A stretch of DNA of 64,000 nt. Origin: Sandaracinaceae bacterium. GTDB taxonomy: Bacteria; Myxococcota_A; Polyangia; Polyangiales; Houyiibacteriaceae. The DNA lies in the NCBI GenBank assembly GCA_016706685.1, contig JADJJE010000005.1, positions 248,001 through 312,000 of the forward strand, in the 5' to 3' direction. Every line of letters starts with the position of its first letter. Position 1 is the first letter of the stretch. Below are positions 1 through 8,561 of this stretch, one piece after another. The translations under genes were made by a program, and so were the position numbers. The notes beneath the pieces were generated by a model, which was given only the letters and a program-made list of their open reading frames with translations, was not told the DNA's origin and did no database searches.

Positions 1-2137
1 CGGCCAGTACGACCCGGCCATCGCCGACCTGACCGCCGCACTCGAAGCCGACCCGCAGCACGTGTCTGCGCTGGCCTCGCGCGGAGAAGCCAAGCGCCTG
101 GCCGGCCGCTTCGAGGAGGCCATCCCCGACTTCGACGGCGCGCTCGCGCTCAACCCGAAGCTGGCGTGGGTGCTGGCCAGCCGCGGCAAGTGCCACGCCC
201 AAGCCGAGCGGCGCACCGAGGCGCTGCGCGACCTGGACGACGCCATCCGCATGAAGCCCGAGTTCCCTTGGGCGCTGGCCCAGCGCGGAGAGCTGCACCG
301 CTTGGCGGGCGACCACCGGCGCGCCATCGCCGACCTCAGCAGCGCCATCGCGCTCGACCCTGCCAACGCGTGGTCGTGGGGCAGCCGCGGCGCCAGCTAC
401 CGCTCCATGCGGCGCCTTGAAGAGGCGTGGGCCGACCTCTCGCAGGCCGTGCGCCTCGACCCCAACTACGCATGGGCGCTGGCCAACCGCGGCATGGTGC
501 TGTTCGAGATGGGCCGCTACGAAGCCGCGCTGGTGGACCTCGACCGCTCCATCGCGCTCGACGGCAGCAACCCCTTCGCCATCGGCCGCCGCGCCGAGAC
601 GTACGTGGAGCTGCGCCGCTACGACGCGGCGCTCTTCGACTTCGAGCGCCTGCTGCAGCGCAACCCGCAGGACTCGTGGGCCATCTCGCACCGCGCGGAC
701 ACCCTGCGCCTCTTGCACCGCTTCCAGGAGGCCGTGGCCGGCTTCGAGCGCGCGCTGGACATCAAGCCGGACTACGCGTGGGCCGTGGCCTCGCGCGGCG
801 AGACGCGCTTCATGATGGGCGACCACGAGAGCGCGCTCGCCGACTTCGAGCGTGCCGTGGAGCTGCAGCCCGACTACCCCTGGGCGCACGAGGGCCGCAC
901 GCGCTGCCTGCAGCAGCTGGAGCGTCACGAGGACGCGCTCGCGGTGCTGGAGCCACTCATCGTGGCGCAGCCCAAGTCGGCGCGGCTGTTCCGCATGCGG
1001 GCGCAGTCGCGCATGGCCATGGACGAGCTCGAGCCCGCGCTCGCGGACTTCGACGCGGCGCTGGCCATCAAGCCCGACCACGCGGACAGCCTGGCCGGAC
1101 GCGCCAACGTGCTGTGGCTGCTAGGGCGCCACCAAGACGCCGCGGACACATACTCGCGCGTCATCGACCACCCCACGCACGGGAACACGGCGCTGGCGCG
1201 GCGGGGTGACAGCCTGCGCGCGCTGGGTCGCTACGCGGAGTCCATCGCCGACTACACGCGCGCCGTGGACCGCGACTCGGGGGACGCGCTGTCACTGGTG
1301 GGCCGCGCGCTCTCGCTGCGAGCGCTCGGTCGCCTCGAGGACGCGCTCGAGGACCTGAACGCCGCCGAGACGCTGGACCCGGAGCTGCCCTCGCTGGCCG
1401 CGGCCCGCGCAGAGACCTGGCTGGACCTCGGCGAGCTGGACCTGGCCATGGACGCCTACAACGACGCGGTGGGACGGCAGGGTGACGACGCCCAGCTGCT
1501 GGCGCGCCGCGCCGAGGTGTCCCGCCGGCGTGGGGACGGGGCGGAGGCCCTGCTGGATCTGCACCGCGCGCTCGACCACGAGCCGGGCTGCGTGGACGCG
1601 CTGCTGGGGCGGGCGCGGGTGTACGCCGACAGCCAGCGTCTGGCTGACGCGCTCACGGACATCGACGCCGTGCTCACGCAGGCCCCCGAGTCGCTCGAGG
1701 CGCACTCTTCGCGCGTGGCGCTGCTGCGGCGGCTGGGCCGGCTGGCCGAGGCCCGCGCCCACGTGGACGAGGCCCTGCTGCGCCACCCGGGCGAGGCCAA
1801 CCTGTACCTCGAGCGCGCGCTCGTGCAGCGCGCCAGCGGGCGCTTGAACGACGCCACCACCGACCTGCGACACGCGGAGGACCTGACCCGCGCGCGCATG
1901 GACGCCGCCGGCGGAGACGCGAGCGAGCAGCCGGCCCTGGTGCTCGAGCTGCTGCTCTATCTCATCGCCTCGGGCCGGCCGCTCGAGGCGCGACAGCTGA
2001 CGCACGAGCTGCTGCAGCACGGGCCGCCTCCGCACCTGCTGCGCCGCGCCGTGGAGCGCATCGACGCGCTACAAGAAGACCTGGGTGACGGCCAGGTGGG
2101 CGCGCAGATCCGCGCCATGCTCGCGCGCGCCAAGTGA
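1..2137 (+). CDS. TPR-repeat protein, 5' end outside the window
   Basis: The frame with codons starting at base 2 is open from the left edge to the stop at 2135-2137, so the gene begins upstream; the GTG at 62 is only an internal codon. Some 710 visible residues form an almost unbroken array of roughly 34-residue tetratricopeptide units, with the usual Ala/Gly/Tyr/Pro spacing (recurring A-x-A-x3-RG, G-x4-A-x2-D and L-x-P patterns). No enzymatic domain or membrane segment is visible. TPR arrays are helical superhelices that mediate protein-protein contact, so a scaffold role is the safe inference. The last ~50 residues lose the repeat pattern and look like a capping helix. The partner and the N-terminal domain, often a kinase or protease in such proteins, cannot be known from this window. 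Confidence 0.85.
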   Translation, partial: GQYDPAIADLTAALEADPQHVSALASRGEAKRLAGRFEEAIPDFDGALALNPKLAWVLASRGKCHAQAERRTEALRDLDDAIRMKPEFPWALAQRGELHRLAGDHRRAIADLSSAIALDPANAWSWGSRGASYRSMRRLEEAWADLSQAVRLDPNYAWALANRGMVLFEMGRYEAALVDLDRSIALDGSNPFAIGRRAETYVELRRYDAALFDFERLLQRNPQDSWAISHRADTLRLLHRFQEAVAGFERALDIKPDYAWAVASRGETRFMMGDHESALADFERAVELQPDYPWAHEGRTRCLQQLERHEDALAVLEPLIVAQPKSARLFRMRAQSRMAMDELEPALADFDAALAIKPDHADSLAGRANVLWLLGRHQDAADTYSRVIDHPTHGNTALARRGDSLRALGRYAESIADYTRAVDRDSGDALSLVGRALSLRALGRLEDALEDLNAAETLDPELPSLAAARAETWLDLGELDLAMDAYNDAVGRQGDDAQLLARRAEVSRRRGDGAEALLDLHRALDHEPGCVDALLGRARVYADSQRLADALTDIDAVLTQAPESLEAHSSRVALLRRLGRLAEARAHVDEALLRHPGEANLYLERALVQRASGRLNDATTDLRHAEDLTRARMDAAGGDASEQPALVLELLLYLIASGRPLEARQLTHELLQHGPPPHLLRRAVERIDALQEDLGDGQVGAQIRAMLARAK

Positions 2138-2198
2138 GCTGTTGTTTTGCTGACCTGTTGTTTTACCGCTGGCGGACCTGTGCCAAGCTGCGCCCCGC

Positions 2199-3137
2199 AT
2201 GATCGTCGTTGACCGCATCACCTGGCTCCGCGTCATCCTCCGTTGGCACGGGAGCGCCCTCCAAAAGGTCTGGCGGCGCGTGCTCTTCAGCACGGTCCTG
2301 GCCACGGGGGTGACCGTCACCTACCAGTACCACGACACGCTGTTCCACGAGGCGCTGACGCCGCTGCCGTTCACGCTCATCGGCGTGGCGCTCGGCATCT
2401 TCCTCGGCTTCCGCAACAACGCCAGCTACGACCGCTTCTGGGAGGGTCGTAAGCTGTGGGGTGGCATGGTGAACACCACCCGCACCATGACGCGGCAGGT
2501 CCTCACGCTGGTGGGTCCGCAGGAGCCCGACGAGGAGTCGCTGGCCACCCGGAAGGCGCTCATCTACCGCACCATCGCCTACTCCCACGCGCTGCGAAAG
2601 CACCTGCGCGACGACCGCGACTTCGAAGAGCTGCGCCCCTTCCTGCCCGAGGCCGAGTTCGCGAAGCTGGAGCACGAGCTGAACCCGCCCATCTCCATTC
2701 TGCAGCGCATGGGCGACGAGTTCCGGCGGTGCTGGAACCTGGGCTGGGTGCACCCCATGCACTTCCCCGCGCTCGAGGCCACGCTCACCGAGTTCACCAA
2801 CCTGCAGGGCGGCTGCGAGCGCATCAAGAGCACGCCCATCCCCTTCAGCTTCAACATCCTCCTGCACCGAATCGTGGCCGTGTACTGCGTCACGCTGCCC
2901 ATCGGGATCATCGATCAGGTGGGCTACGGCACGCCCGCCGTGGTGGCCATGGTGTCCTACGCGTTCTTCGGCCTGGACGCGGTGGGTGAAGAGATCGAGA
3001 ACCCGTTCGGGCTGGACGCCAACGACCTGCCGCTCTCGGCCATCACGCGCATGATCGAGGTGAACCTCCGTCAGCGCCTGCACGAGACGGACCTGCCGCC
3101 GCTGCTGAAGCCCGACCGCCTGGACGTGCTCACCTGA
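2199..3137 (+). CDS. Bestrophin-like (UPF0187) membrane channel protein
   Basis: 312 residues, the usual length of bacterial bestrophin homologues. The N-terminus (VDRITWLRVILRW), the first membrane segment ending in LPFTLIGVALGIFLGFRNN, and the segment SYDRFWEGRKLWGGMVN that follows it are hallmarks of the UPF0187/bestrophin family. A later pair of membrane helices spans about residues 220-260 (PFSFNILLHRIVAVYCVTLPIGIIDQ), followed by the conserved acidic EEIENPFG motif. Characterised homologues form pentameric ion channels in the inner membrane; ion selectivity cannot be read here. The gene is preceded by a 61-bp gap and its 3' end overlaps the convergent NadR-like gene by 8 bp (3130-3137). 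Confidence 0.85.
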   Translation: MIVVDRITWLRVILRWHGSALQKVWRRVLFSTVLATGVTVTYQYHDTLFHEALTPLPFTLIGVALGIFLGFRNNASYDRFWEGRKLWGGMVNTTRTMTRQVLTLVGPQEPDEESLATRKALIYRTIAYSHALRKHLRDDRDFEELRPFLPEAEFAKLEHELNPPISILQRMGDEFRRCWNLGWVHPMHFPALEATLTEFTNLQGGCERIKSTPIPFSFNILLHRIVAVYCVTLPIGIIDQVGYGTPAVVAMVSYAFFGLDAVGEEIENPFGLDANDLPLSAITRMIEVNLRQRLHETDLPPLLKPDRLDVLT

Positions 3138-4101
3138 GCAGCGCGTCGATGGCGGCGCGTGCGCTGCGACGGCGGGCCGCCCAGCCACCGCTCAGCACGT
3201 GATAGGGACGACCGTGTGCCTCGAGCGCATGCACACAGCGCTCGAAGAAGCGCTCGCGAGCGTGCGGCAGGTAGCGCAGGGGCTCCGGGACGTAAGGCAC
3301 GTCGGGCGCGGTGAGCAGCGTGAGGTCGTAGCGACCGGCGTCGGCCAGGGCCTGCACCTCGGCCGGCACCTCGCCGCACAGCGCGTCGGCGTAGAGCGCG
3401 GTGGTGAGCGCGTCGCTGTCGCAGATCAGCACGCGGTTGGCGTCACGCGCGAGGGACTGCTCGGAGGCCACCTGCCCACGGGCGATGGGCTCGAAGTCCG
3501 CCAGCACGGGCTGACCTTCGCGCTGTGCGAGGTACGTGCGGGCGTACTCGGGCACCCAGACCGTCTGGAGGTCGCGCGCGAGGCTCGCCGCCAGCGTGGT
3601 CTTGCCGGTGGACTCGGGCCCCATCAGGCACACGCGCTTCACGAAGAGCGGGCGCACCGCGCGCGGCAGGTCGTCCCACGCGGCGAGCGGGTCCTGGCGA
3701 ATGACGGTGGCGCGGATGGGCAGGATGGCCCGCGCCGGGTCGGCCGGCACGAAGCGCGCACCCAGCTCGCTGGCCAGCCGCTGGCCATACGGCTCCGACG
3801 CGAACACGACGTCCACCGGCTCGGGCAGGATGCGCTTCAGGCTCTCGCGCCAGATGCGCCAGAACTCGGGGTGCTCGCTCGGGTCCTGTGGGTTCTCGTC
3901 GGTGAGGTGATGCACCGTGGCCCCCGGCACCAGCTCTTGGACCAAGGCGTGGCGCACGGTGCCCGGGATGGTCTCGCGCGAGAGCGTGCCCACCACGATG
4001 TGCAGGCGCTCCACGTGGGCCAGCGCGAACTCGCAGAGGTACACGTGCCCGCGGTGCGGCGGGTAGAACTTGCCGAGCACCATGCCCACGCCGCGCTTCA
4101 T
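3130..4101 (-). CDS. nadR: NadR-like bifunctional NMN adenylyltransferase / ribosylnicotinamide kinase
   Basis: 323 residues from the ATG at 4101. The frame stays open far upstream, but this ATG begins at a nucleotidyltransferase fold (GKFYPPHRGH, HxGH at residues 16-19), so it is the right start. The C-terminal half carries a P-loop (GPESTGKTT, 161-169) and an NadR-type kinase domain. Known family members make NAD from NMN and phosphorylate nicotinamide riboside; the DNA-binding domain of enterobacterial NadR is absent. Its ATG overlaps the stop of the upstream NRPS-like gene (ATGA, 4098-4101), so it is probably translated from the same mRNA. It could be housekeeping NAD salvage carried along, or it could feed a pyridine nucleotide into the cluster. 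Function is confident, role in the cluster is inference. Confidence 0.88.
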   Translation of the reverse strand: MKRGVGMVLGKFYPPHRGHVYLCEFALAHVERLHIVVGTLSRETIPGTVRHALVQELVPGATVHHLTDENPQDPSEHPEFWRIWRESLKRILPEPVDVVFASEPYGQRLASELGARFVPADPARAILPIRATVIRQDPLAAWDDLPRAVRPLFVKRVCLMGPESTGKTTLAASLARDLQTVWVPEYARTYLAQREGQPVLADFEPIARGQVASEQSLARDANRVLICDSDALTTALYADALCGEVPAEVQALADAGRYDLTLLTAPDVPYVPEPLRYLPHARERFFERCVHALEAHGRPYHVLSGGWAARRRSARAAIDALLR

Positions 4102-6899
4102 GCGAGCGCCGCCCGAACGTAGCGTCGCAGGAGCGCGTGGTCTGGCTGCAACGTGTGCAGCGAGCTCGAGGACGCAGCCAGTGCTTGGGTGGTGTTCACG
4201 AGCGAGAAGTGTGCACCTGTGGCGGCGAAGAGGTCGAGGGCCCGGTGGCTGGCCAACATGCCGGGAACACCGCGCCCGAGCGAGAGGGCCATGAGGGCGG
4301 CGTCGCCGCTGGGGTCCCGCTGCTCGCCGGCGAGGGTGAAGAACTCCTGCGAAGGAAGCGTGCGGAGCGGGATGCCCTCTGCGTGCATCGCGAGCATGAG
4401 CGCAGCAAGCGTGGCGGGCCGGGTGGCCGCCACGTGATAGGTGCCACCCACGCCGGCAGCCCGATCGTGGCGCAGCAGCGCGAGGCAGGCGTCGGCGGCG
4501 TGGTCGAGCGGGGTGATGTCGAGCTGGAGCTCCGTGGCTGCGGAAACGCACGGTGCAGGCAACGCCCCCACACGCGCGAGCCCTCGCAGGAAGCGAGCGA
4601 GGTGCCCGTGGGGCGCGCCGTGACCGTCCGCTGCCGTACTCGTGAGCAAGCCCAGGCGCACGATGGTGGTGGCGTGCGCATGCGGATCGGCGCTGCGCAC
4701 CAGGCGCTCGGCCAGCCACTTGCTGGTGGCGTACGGCGTGAGCAGCGCCTCGGTGATGGCCAGGTCGTCGGCTTCCATGCAGCGCTCGGGTCGCGGAAGC
4801 GCGTCGGTGAAGACCGACAGGGTGGAGGCGTGGAGCAGCGCCTTCGGGCGGCCGCTGGCACACAGCTGCAGCACGCGCCGGGTGCCCTCGAGGTTCACCG
4901 CGTTCAGCTCATGCAGCGAGGCTGCGGCGCTGAGGCGCGCGGCGAGGTGAATCACGGTGTGCAGCTGTTCGGTGAGCTGCGCGTAGTGAGCTGCGGCCAG
5001 GCCCAAGTGCTCTTCGGTCACGTCTCCCACGTGCACCCGCACGCGTGGGTCCCCAGCGGCAACGCGCAGCGCCGGGGGGAGCCCGGCGTGCAGCGCATCT
5101 GGACGGCGCACCAGGCAGTGCACGCGTCCGTCCGGCCCGAGCTCGTCCAACAAGCGCGGCAGCAGCGCGCCGCCCAGCGTGCCGGTCGCACCGGTCACGA
5201 GCACCTGCATGGCAGAGAGAGGCCGGGCGGGCGTGCGCGAGAGTGGAGTCACGCTGCCCAGCCAGCGCTCCTGCGCCGCGCGAGCCAGCCATGTGGTCAG
5301 CTCGGCCGTGTGTGACGCCAGCGCCGCACGCGGCGTGCGCCCTTGGGCGATGCTCACAGCAGACACGCGCGAGCCCGCCGCCTCCGCGCGCGCCGCGACC
5401 TCGAGCGCGAGCAGTGAGGTCCCCCCGGCGTCGAAGAAGTCCTCGTCGGGCGCGAGGGCGTCGCGGCCCAGCACCGCTCCGGGAGGCTCGAGCACCACGG
5501 CGCCGTGCAGGCTCGAAGCTGCGTGGATGTGAACCAGCTTTCCGGTCGCGCCGCGCGGCAGCTCGTGCGTGAGCCTCACCTCGTCCGGCACCAACCCCGC
5601 GGGCAGCTGCTGGCGCAGGGTCTCGCGCAGCTGGGCACCCCATGCGGCGCGTTCACCCCGGCTCACGGCCACGCACGGCTCCACCTGCGCGAGCAGCCGC
5701 TGCCCATCACCCGAGAGGCTCACGCTGGCGGCCCGCACCGCCCCCGTGCGCAGCAGCGCCGCCTCCACCTGCTCGGGCGCCACCAGCTGACCACGCAGCT
5801 TCCGCTGCCGGTCCACGCGGCCCCGAAACTCCCACTCGCCGTCCGGGTGTCGGCGCACCACGTCGCCCGTGCGGTACCAGCGGCGTCCCGCGCGCGCCAC
5901 GAACCGCTGCGCCGTGAGCTCGTCGTCGAGGTGATAGCCCAGCGCGAGGCCAGGCCCGGCGATCAGCAGCTCGCCCTCGCCTGCAGGCAGCCCTTCGCGC
6001 GACACCACCTCGTAGGTGTTCCCGGCGATGGGCTGGCCCAGGAGCGGCCGCGACCACGCCGCGTCGCAGCGACCGAGGCTGGTACAGATGGTGGCCTCGG
6101 TGGGGCCATAGACGTTGAAGAGCGTCACCCGCTCGGCGAGGCGGCGGACCTCCTGCGGCGGGGCGACCTCCCCGCCCACCACGAGCGTGGTGAGACACGC
6201 CGGCAGCGCATCGGCGTCGAGGTGCGCGAGATAGGCCGGGGGGATGTCCGCATAGGTCACCCCGCGCTGCGCTGCGGTGGCCAGCAGGCGGCTCGGCGCG
6301 CAGCTCGCGTCGTCCTCCAGCACCAGCGTGGCCCCCGCGAGCAGGGCCGTGCCGATGTCGGACAGGCTAGCGTCGAAGGCGAGCCCCAGCAGGAACAACG
6401 AGCGGCTCGCAGGGCTCAGCGCAAAGGCCTCGATCTGCGCGTCCAGCACAGGGACCAGCCCCGCGTGCGTGCCCACCACGCCCTTCGGTCGGCCGCTGCT
6501 GCCGCTGGTGTAGATGAGGTACGCCGCGTCGCTGGGCAGCGGCTCACACGAGGCCGCGCCCTCCACGCGCGCCAGCACGCCCGCGGTGAGCGTGTGGCTG
6601 GCCAGGCTGGTGATGATGCACGCCCGGCGATAGGCCTGCGGCCAGCGAGGGCAGAGCAGCAGCGGGACGGCCCCCACCCGCATGAGGGCCAGCAGGTCCA
6701 CGACGCGAGCGAGCGCGCGGCTTCCGTCGAGCCCCACGAGCACGCCCGGCCCCACCCGGGCTTCGTGCAGCAGCGCCGCGACGCGCTGCACACGCTGATC
6801 GAGCTCGGCGTAGGTGCATGCCCGCCCGCGGTCCAGCACGGCCACGCGCGCAGCGTGCGTGCGGAACACCCGGCGCATGCGCTCGGAGAAGGGGTTCAT
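4098..6899 (-). CDS. NRPS-like synthetase, adenylation-carrier-reductase (A-PCP-R)
   Basis: 933 residues. The adenylation domain covers about 1-460, with core motifs YTSGSSGRPKG (130-140), VYGPTEA (263-269), YRTGD (342-346), GRVDRQ (360-365) and the catalytic Lys454. The carrier domain follows, with FDAGGTSLLALE and phosphopantetheine Ser495. A thioester-reductase Rossmann domain begins near 565, with GATGTLG (570-576) and the Y-x3-K pair at Tyr723/Lys727. There is no condensation domain. The family logic is to activate one carboxylic or amino acid, hold it as a thioester and release it by NAD(P)H reduction as an aldehyde or alcohol. The pocket residues read tentatively D-A-S-D-V-G-V-I-C-K, amino-acid-like because Asp is in the first position. 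The ATG at 6899 overlaps the upstream stop (ATGA), and the 3' end overlaps nadR the same way. Confidence 0.92.
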   Translation of the reverse strand: MNPFSERMRRVFRTHAARVAVLDRGRACTYAELDQRVQRVAALLHEARVGPGVLVGLDGSRALARVVDLLALMRVGAVPLLLCPRWPQAYRRACIITSLASHTLTAGVLARVEGAASCEPLPSDAAYLIYTSGSSGRPKGVVGTHAGLVPVLDAQIEAFALSPASRSLFLLGLAFDASLSDIGTALLAGATLVLEDDASCAPSRLLATAAQRGVTYADIPPAYLAHLDADALPACLTTLVVGGEVAPPQEVRRLAERVTLFNVYGPTEATICTSLGRCDAAWSRPLLGQPIAGNTYEVVSREGLPAGEGELLIAGPGLALGYHLDDELTAQRFVARAGRRWYRTGDVVRRHPDGEWEFRGRVDRQRKLRGQLVAPEQVEAALLRTGAVRAASVSLSGDGQRLLAQVEPCVAVSRGERAAWGAQLRETLRQQLPAGLVPDEVRLTHELPRGATGKLVHIHAASSLHGAVVLEPPGAVLGRDALAPDEDFFDAGGTSLLALEVAARAEAAGSRVSAVSIAQGRTPRAALASHTAELTTWLARAAQERWLGSVTPLSRTPARPLSAMQVLVTGATGTLGGALLPRLLDELGPDGRVHCLVRRPDALHAGLPPALRVAAGDPRVRVHVGDVTEEHLGLAAAHYAQLTEQLHTVIHLAARLSAAASLHELNAVNLEGTRRVLQLCASGRPKALLHASTLSVFTDALPRPERCMEADDLAITEALLTPYATSKWLAERLVRSADPHAHATTIVRLGLLTSTAADGHGAPHGHLARFLRGLARVGALPAPCVSAATELQLDITPLDHAADACLALLRHDRAAGVGGTYHVAATRPATLAALMLAMHAEGIPLRTLPSQEFFTLAGEQRDPSGDAALMALSLGRGVPGMLASHRALDLFAATGAHFSLVNTTQALAASSSSLHTLQPDHALLRRYVRAALA

Positions 6900-7726
6900 G
6901 TGCGCTCACCGGCCACCGCAGTGAGGTGATAGTTGCGCGACGCGTCTCCGCGGCTGGCGTTGTCCACCGACGGAGCTCCACGACCGAAGCGCTGGTCGAG
7001 CCGAGCCACCACCCGCACGTCCACGCTGAAGCGCGTCTCGGCTTCGTCATGCGGGGTGGGCCCGTGCAGCTGCGCAGCGCTGAAGAGCAGGCGGGCGGCG
7101 CACGGCATGGCGGGCACGTACGCCGGAGCACTGGGCACCGTGAGCGCACGCGGGTACACGGCGGGGGTGCCCACCCGCCCACTCTGAAAGCCACCCTCCG
7201 ACTGGAAGGCCGCGAAGTCGAAGCCCGCGGAGTCGTTGGGGAGCGCGCGGCGCAGCGCGCCTGGGAAGAGCTGCAGGCCATCCCGCGCGCTCACGTTTCG
7301 CAGCGGGATCCACAGGTTGATCTGCGCGCGCGGGTTTGCGTACCACGTGTCGCGGTGGAGCGCGTAAGCGTCCCGCGTGATGGGCTCGCGATGCGCACCC
7401 GGGGCCACCCCGCGCAGGCGCGCGCGGTCGATGGCGAAGGCGGGCTCGGTCACGCCCAGCTCGGCCAGCACGGAGCGAGTGAGCGCGGTCAGATGGTGGT
7501 CGCGCGCGAGCGCCTGGCGTGCCCGGGTGAGCGCCACGAAGAAGGCGTGCACGCCATGGCGCTCGTGCGCGGTCTCGGGTTTGCCCCCGAACGCGGCCGC
7601 CACCACGGCGCGAACATGGGCGACCAGCTGCTGGCTGGCGGGCGTGGGCGGCAGCACGGGGCACGCTCCCGCGTGGATGGCGGCGCGCAGGGATGCATGG
7701 AGCCCGGTGGCACGTGGGTAGCTCAC
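6896..7726 (-). CDS. PhyH-like Fe(II)/2-oxoglutarate dioxygenase
   Basis: 276 residues. The HxD pair sits in ALHRDTWY, followed by NPRAQINLWIPL. A distal His lies in QLHGPTPHDEAETR, and the nearby Arg of RFSVDVR is positioned to bind 2-oxoglutarate. This arrangement fits the phytanoyl-CoA dioxygenase (PhyH) superfamily, whose members hydroxylate small molecules or carrier-bound substrates using oxygen and 2-oxoglutarate. The start overlaps the methyltransferase stop (7723-7726) and the stop overlaps the NRPS start (6896-6899), so it is embedded in the cluster and most likely tailors its product. No signal peptide is present; it should be cytoplasmic. Substrate is unknown. Confidence 0.75.
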   Translation of the reverse strand: MSYPRATGLHASLRAAIHAGACPVLPPTPASQQLVAHVRAVVAAAFGGKPETAHERHGVHAFFVALTRARQALARDHHLTALTRSVLAELGVTEPAFAIDRARLRGVAPGAHREPITRDAYALHRDTWYANPRAQINLWIPLRNVSARDGLQLFPGALRRALPNDSAGFDFAAFQSEGGFQSGRVGTPAVYPRALTVPSAPAYVPAMPCAARLLFSAAQLHGPTPHDEAETRFSVDVRVVARLDQRFGRGAPSVDNASRGDASRNYHLTAVAGERT

Positions 7727-8561
7727 GGCGAGCTCCCCAAGCTCCCGGAGCTCTCCGAGGCCGCGCCCAGCAGAGGACGGCGGGCCAGCAGGATGCAGCG
7801 TCCAGCGTCCTCCGTGTAGCCCACGTCCCGGGGCGCCACCTGGCTCAGCACCTCGAAGCCGACGCTCCGCAAGAGCACACGCAGCTGGGCGCTCGAGTAG
7901 AGCCGAGTCTCCCCCGCGCTGGTGCGCGTCTCCCCGCTGGGGGCCACGAAGGTCCAGCGGTCCACCAGCATCCCACGTCGCTCGTCGAGGTGCGCCTCGC
8001 GCACGGCTGTGAAGCGCCCGCTGCGGGTGTCACGCGTGCGCTCCGAGCGGGGGTGGAAGCAGGCGCGCACGCGCTCCATGTCCGGGTAGTCGAGCGCGAA
8101 GAGACCACCCGGGCGCAGCGCATCCCGCACGCGCGCGAGCATGGTGGTGTTCGCGGCGTCGTCGTCCGAGTATCCGAAGCTGGTGTACCAGTTGATGGCG
8201 GCATCGCAGCGGACGGCCGGCACGTACGTGAGAGCATCTCCACACTCGAAGCGGGCATGGCCAAGCGTTCCCGCCGGGAGGCTCTCGCAGCGGGCGCGCG
8301 CTCGCGCCACGTAGCTGGCCACGCCGTCCACGCCCTCCACGTGCACGCCGCGCTCCATCAGGGGCACCGCCACGCGCCCCACGCCACAGCACTGGTCGAA
8401 GAGCCAGCTGCCGGCGCGGAGGCCCAGCACGCGCATCAGGCCGTCGGTGCGGCGCTCGCGCTCGCCGGGTCGTCGTCGCTCAGCCAGAGCTCCGCGAAGG
8501 CGTCGTCGAAGAAGCGCTCCCACCAGCGCGCGCCCGCCCCGTCGCTTGCCACGATGCTCAT
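7723..8561 (-). pseudogene. SAM-dependent class I methyltransferase, interrupted by one frameshift
   Basis: The ATG at 8561 overlaps the stop of the AsnB gene (ATGA, 8558-8561) and opens a frame reading WWERFFDDAFAELWL, a typical methyltransferase N-terminus. That frame stops at 8436. The SAM-binding part (RVLGLRAGSWLFDQCCGVGR, with the acidic residue in VEGVDG) continues in another frame to 7723. One missing base near 8463 joins them as DDDPAERERRTDGL and gives a 279-residue protein of normal length. Start codon, coupling and homology all support a single gene. Other indels in the window make a consensus error likelier than true inactivation. Within the cluster it would methylate an O, N or C atom of the product. 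Confidence 0.8.

Noticed and set aside
2141..2176. Direct repeat TGTTGTTTT twice between the TPR and bestrophin genes
   Set aside because: Only two short copies, no inverted symmetry and no known site; probably incidental.
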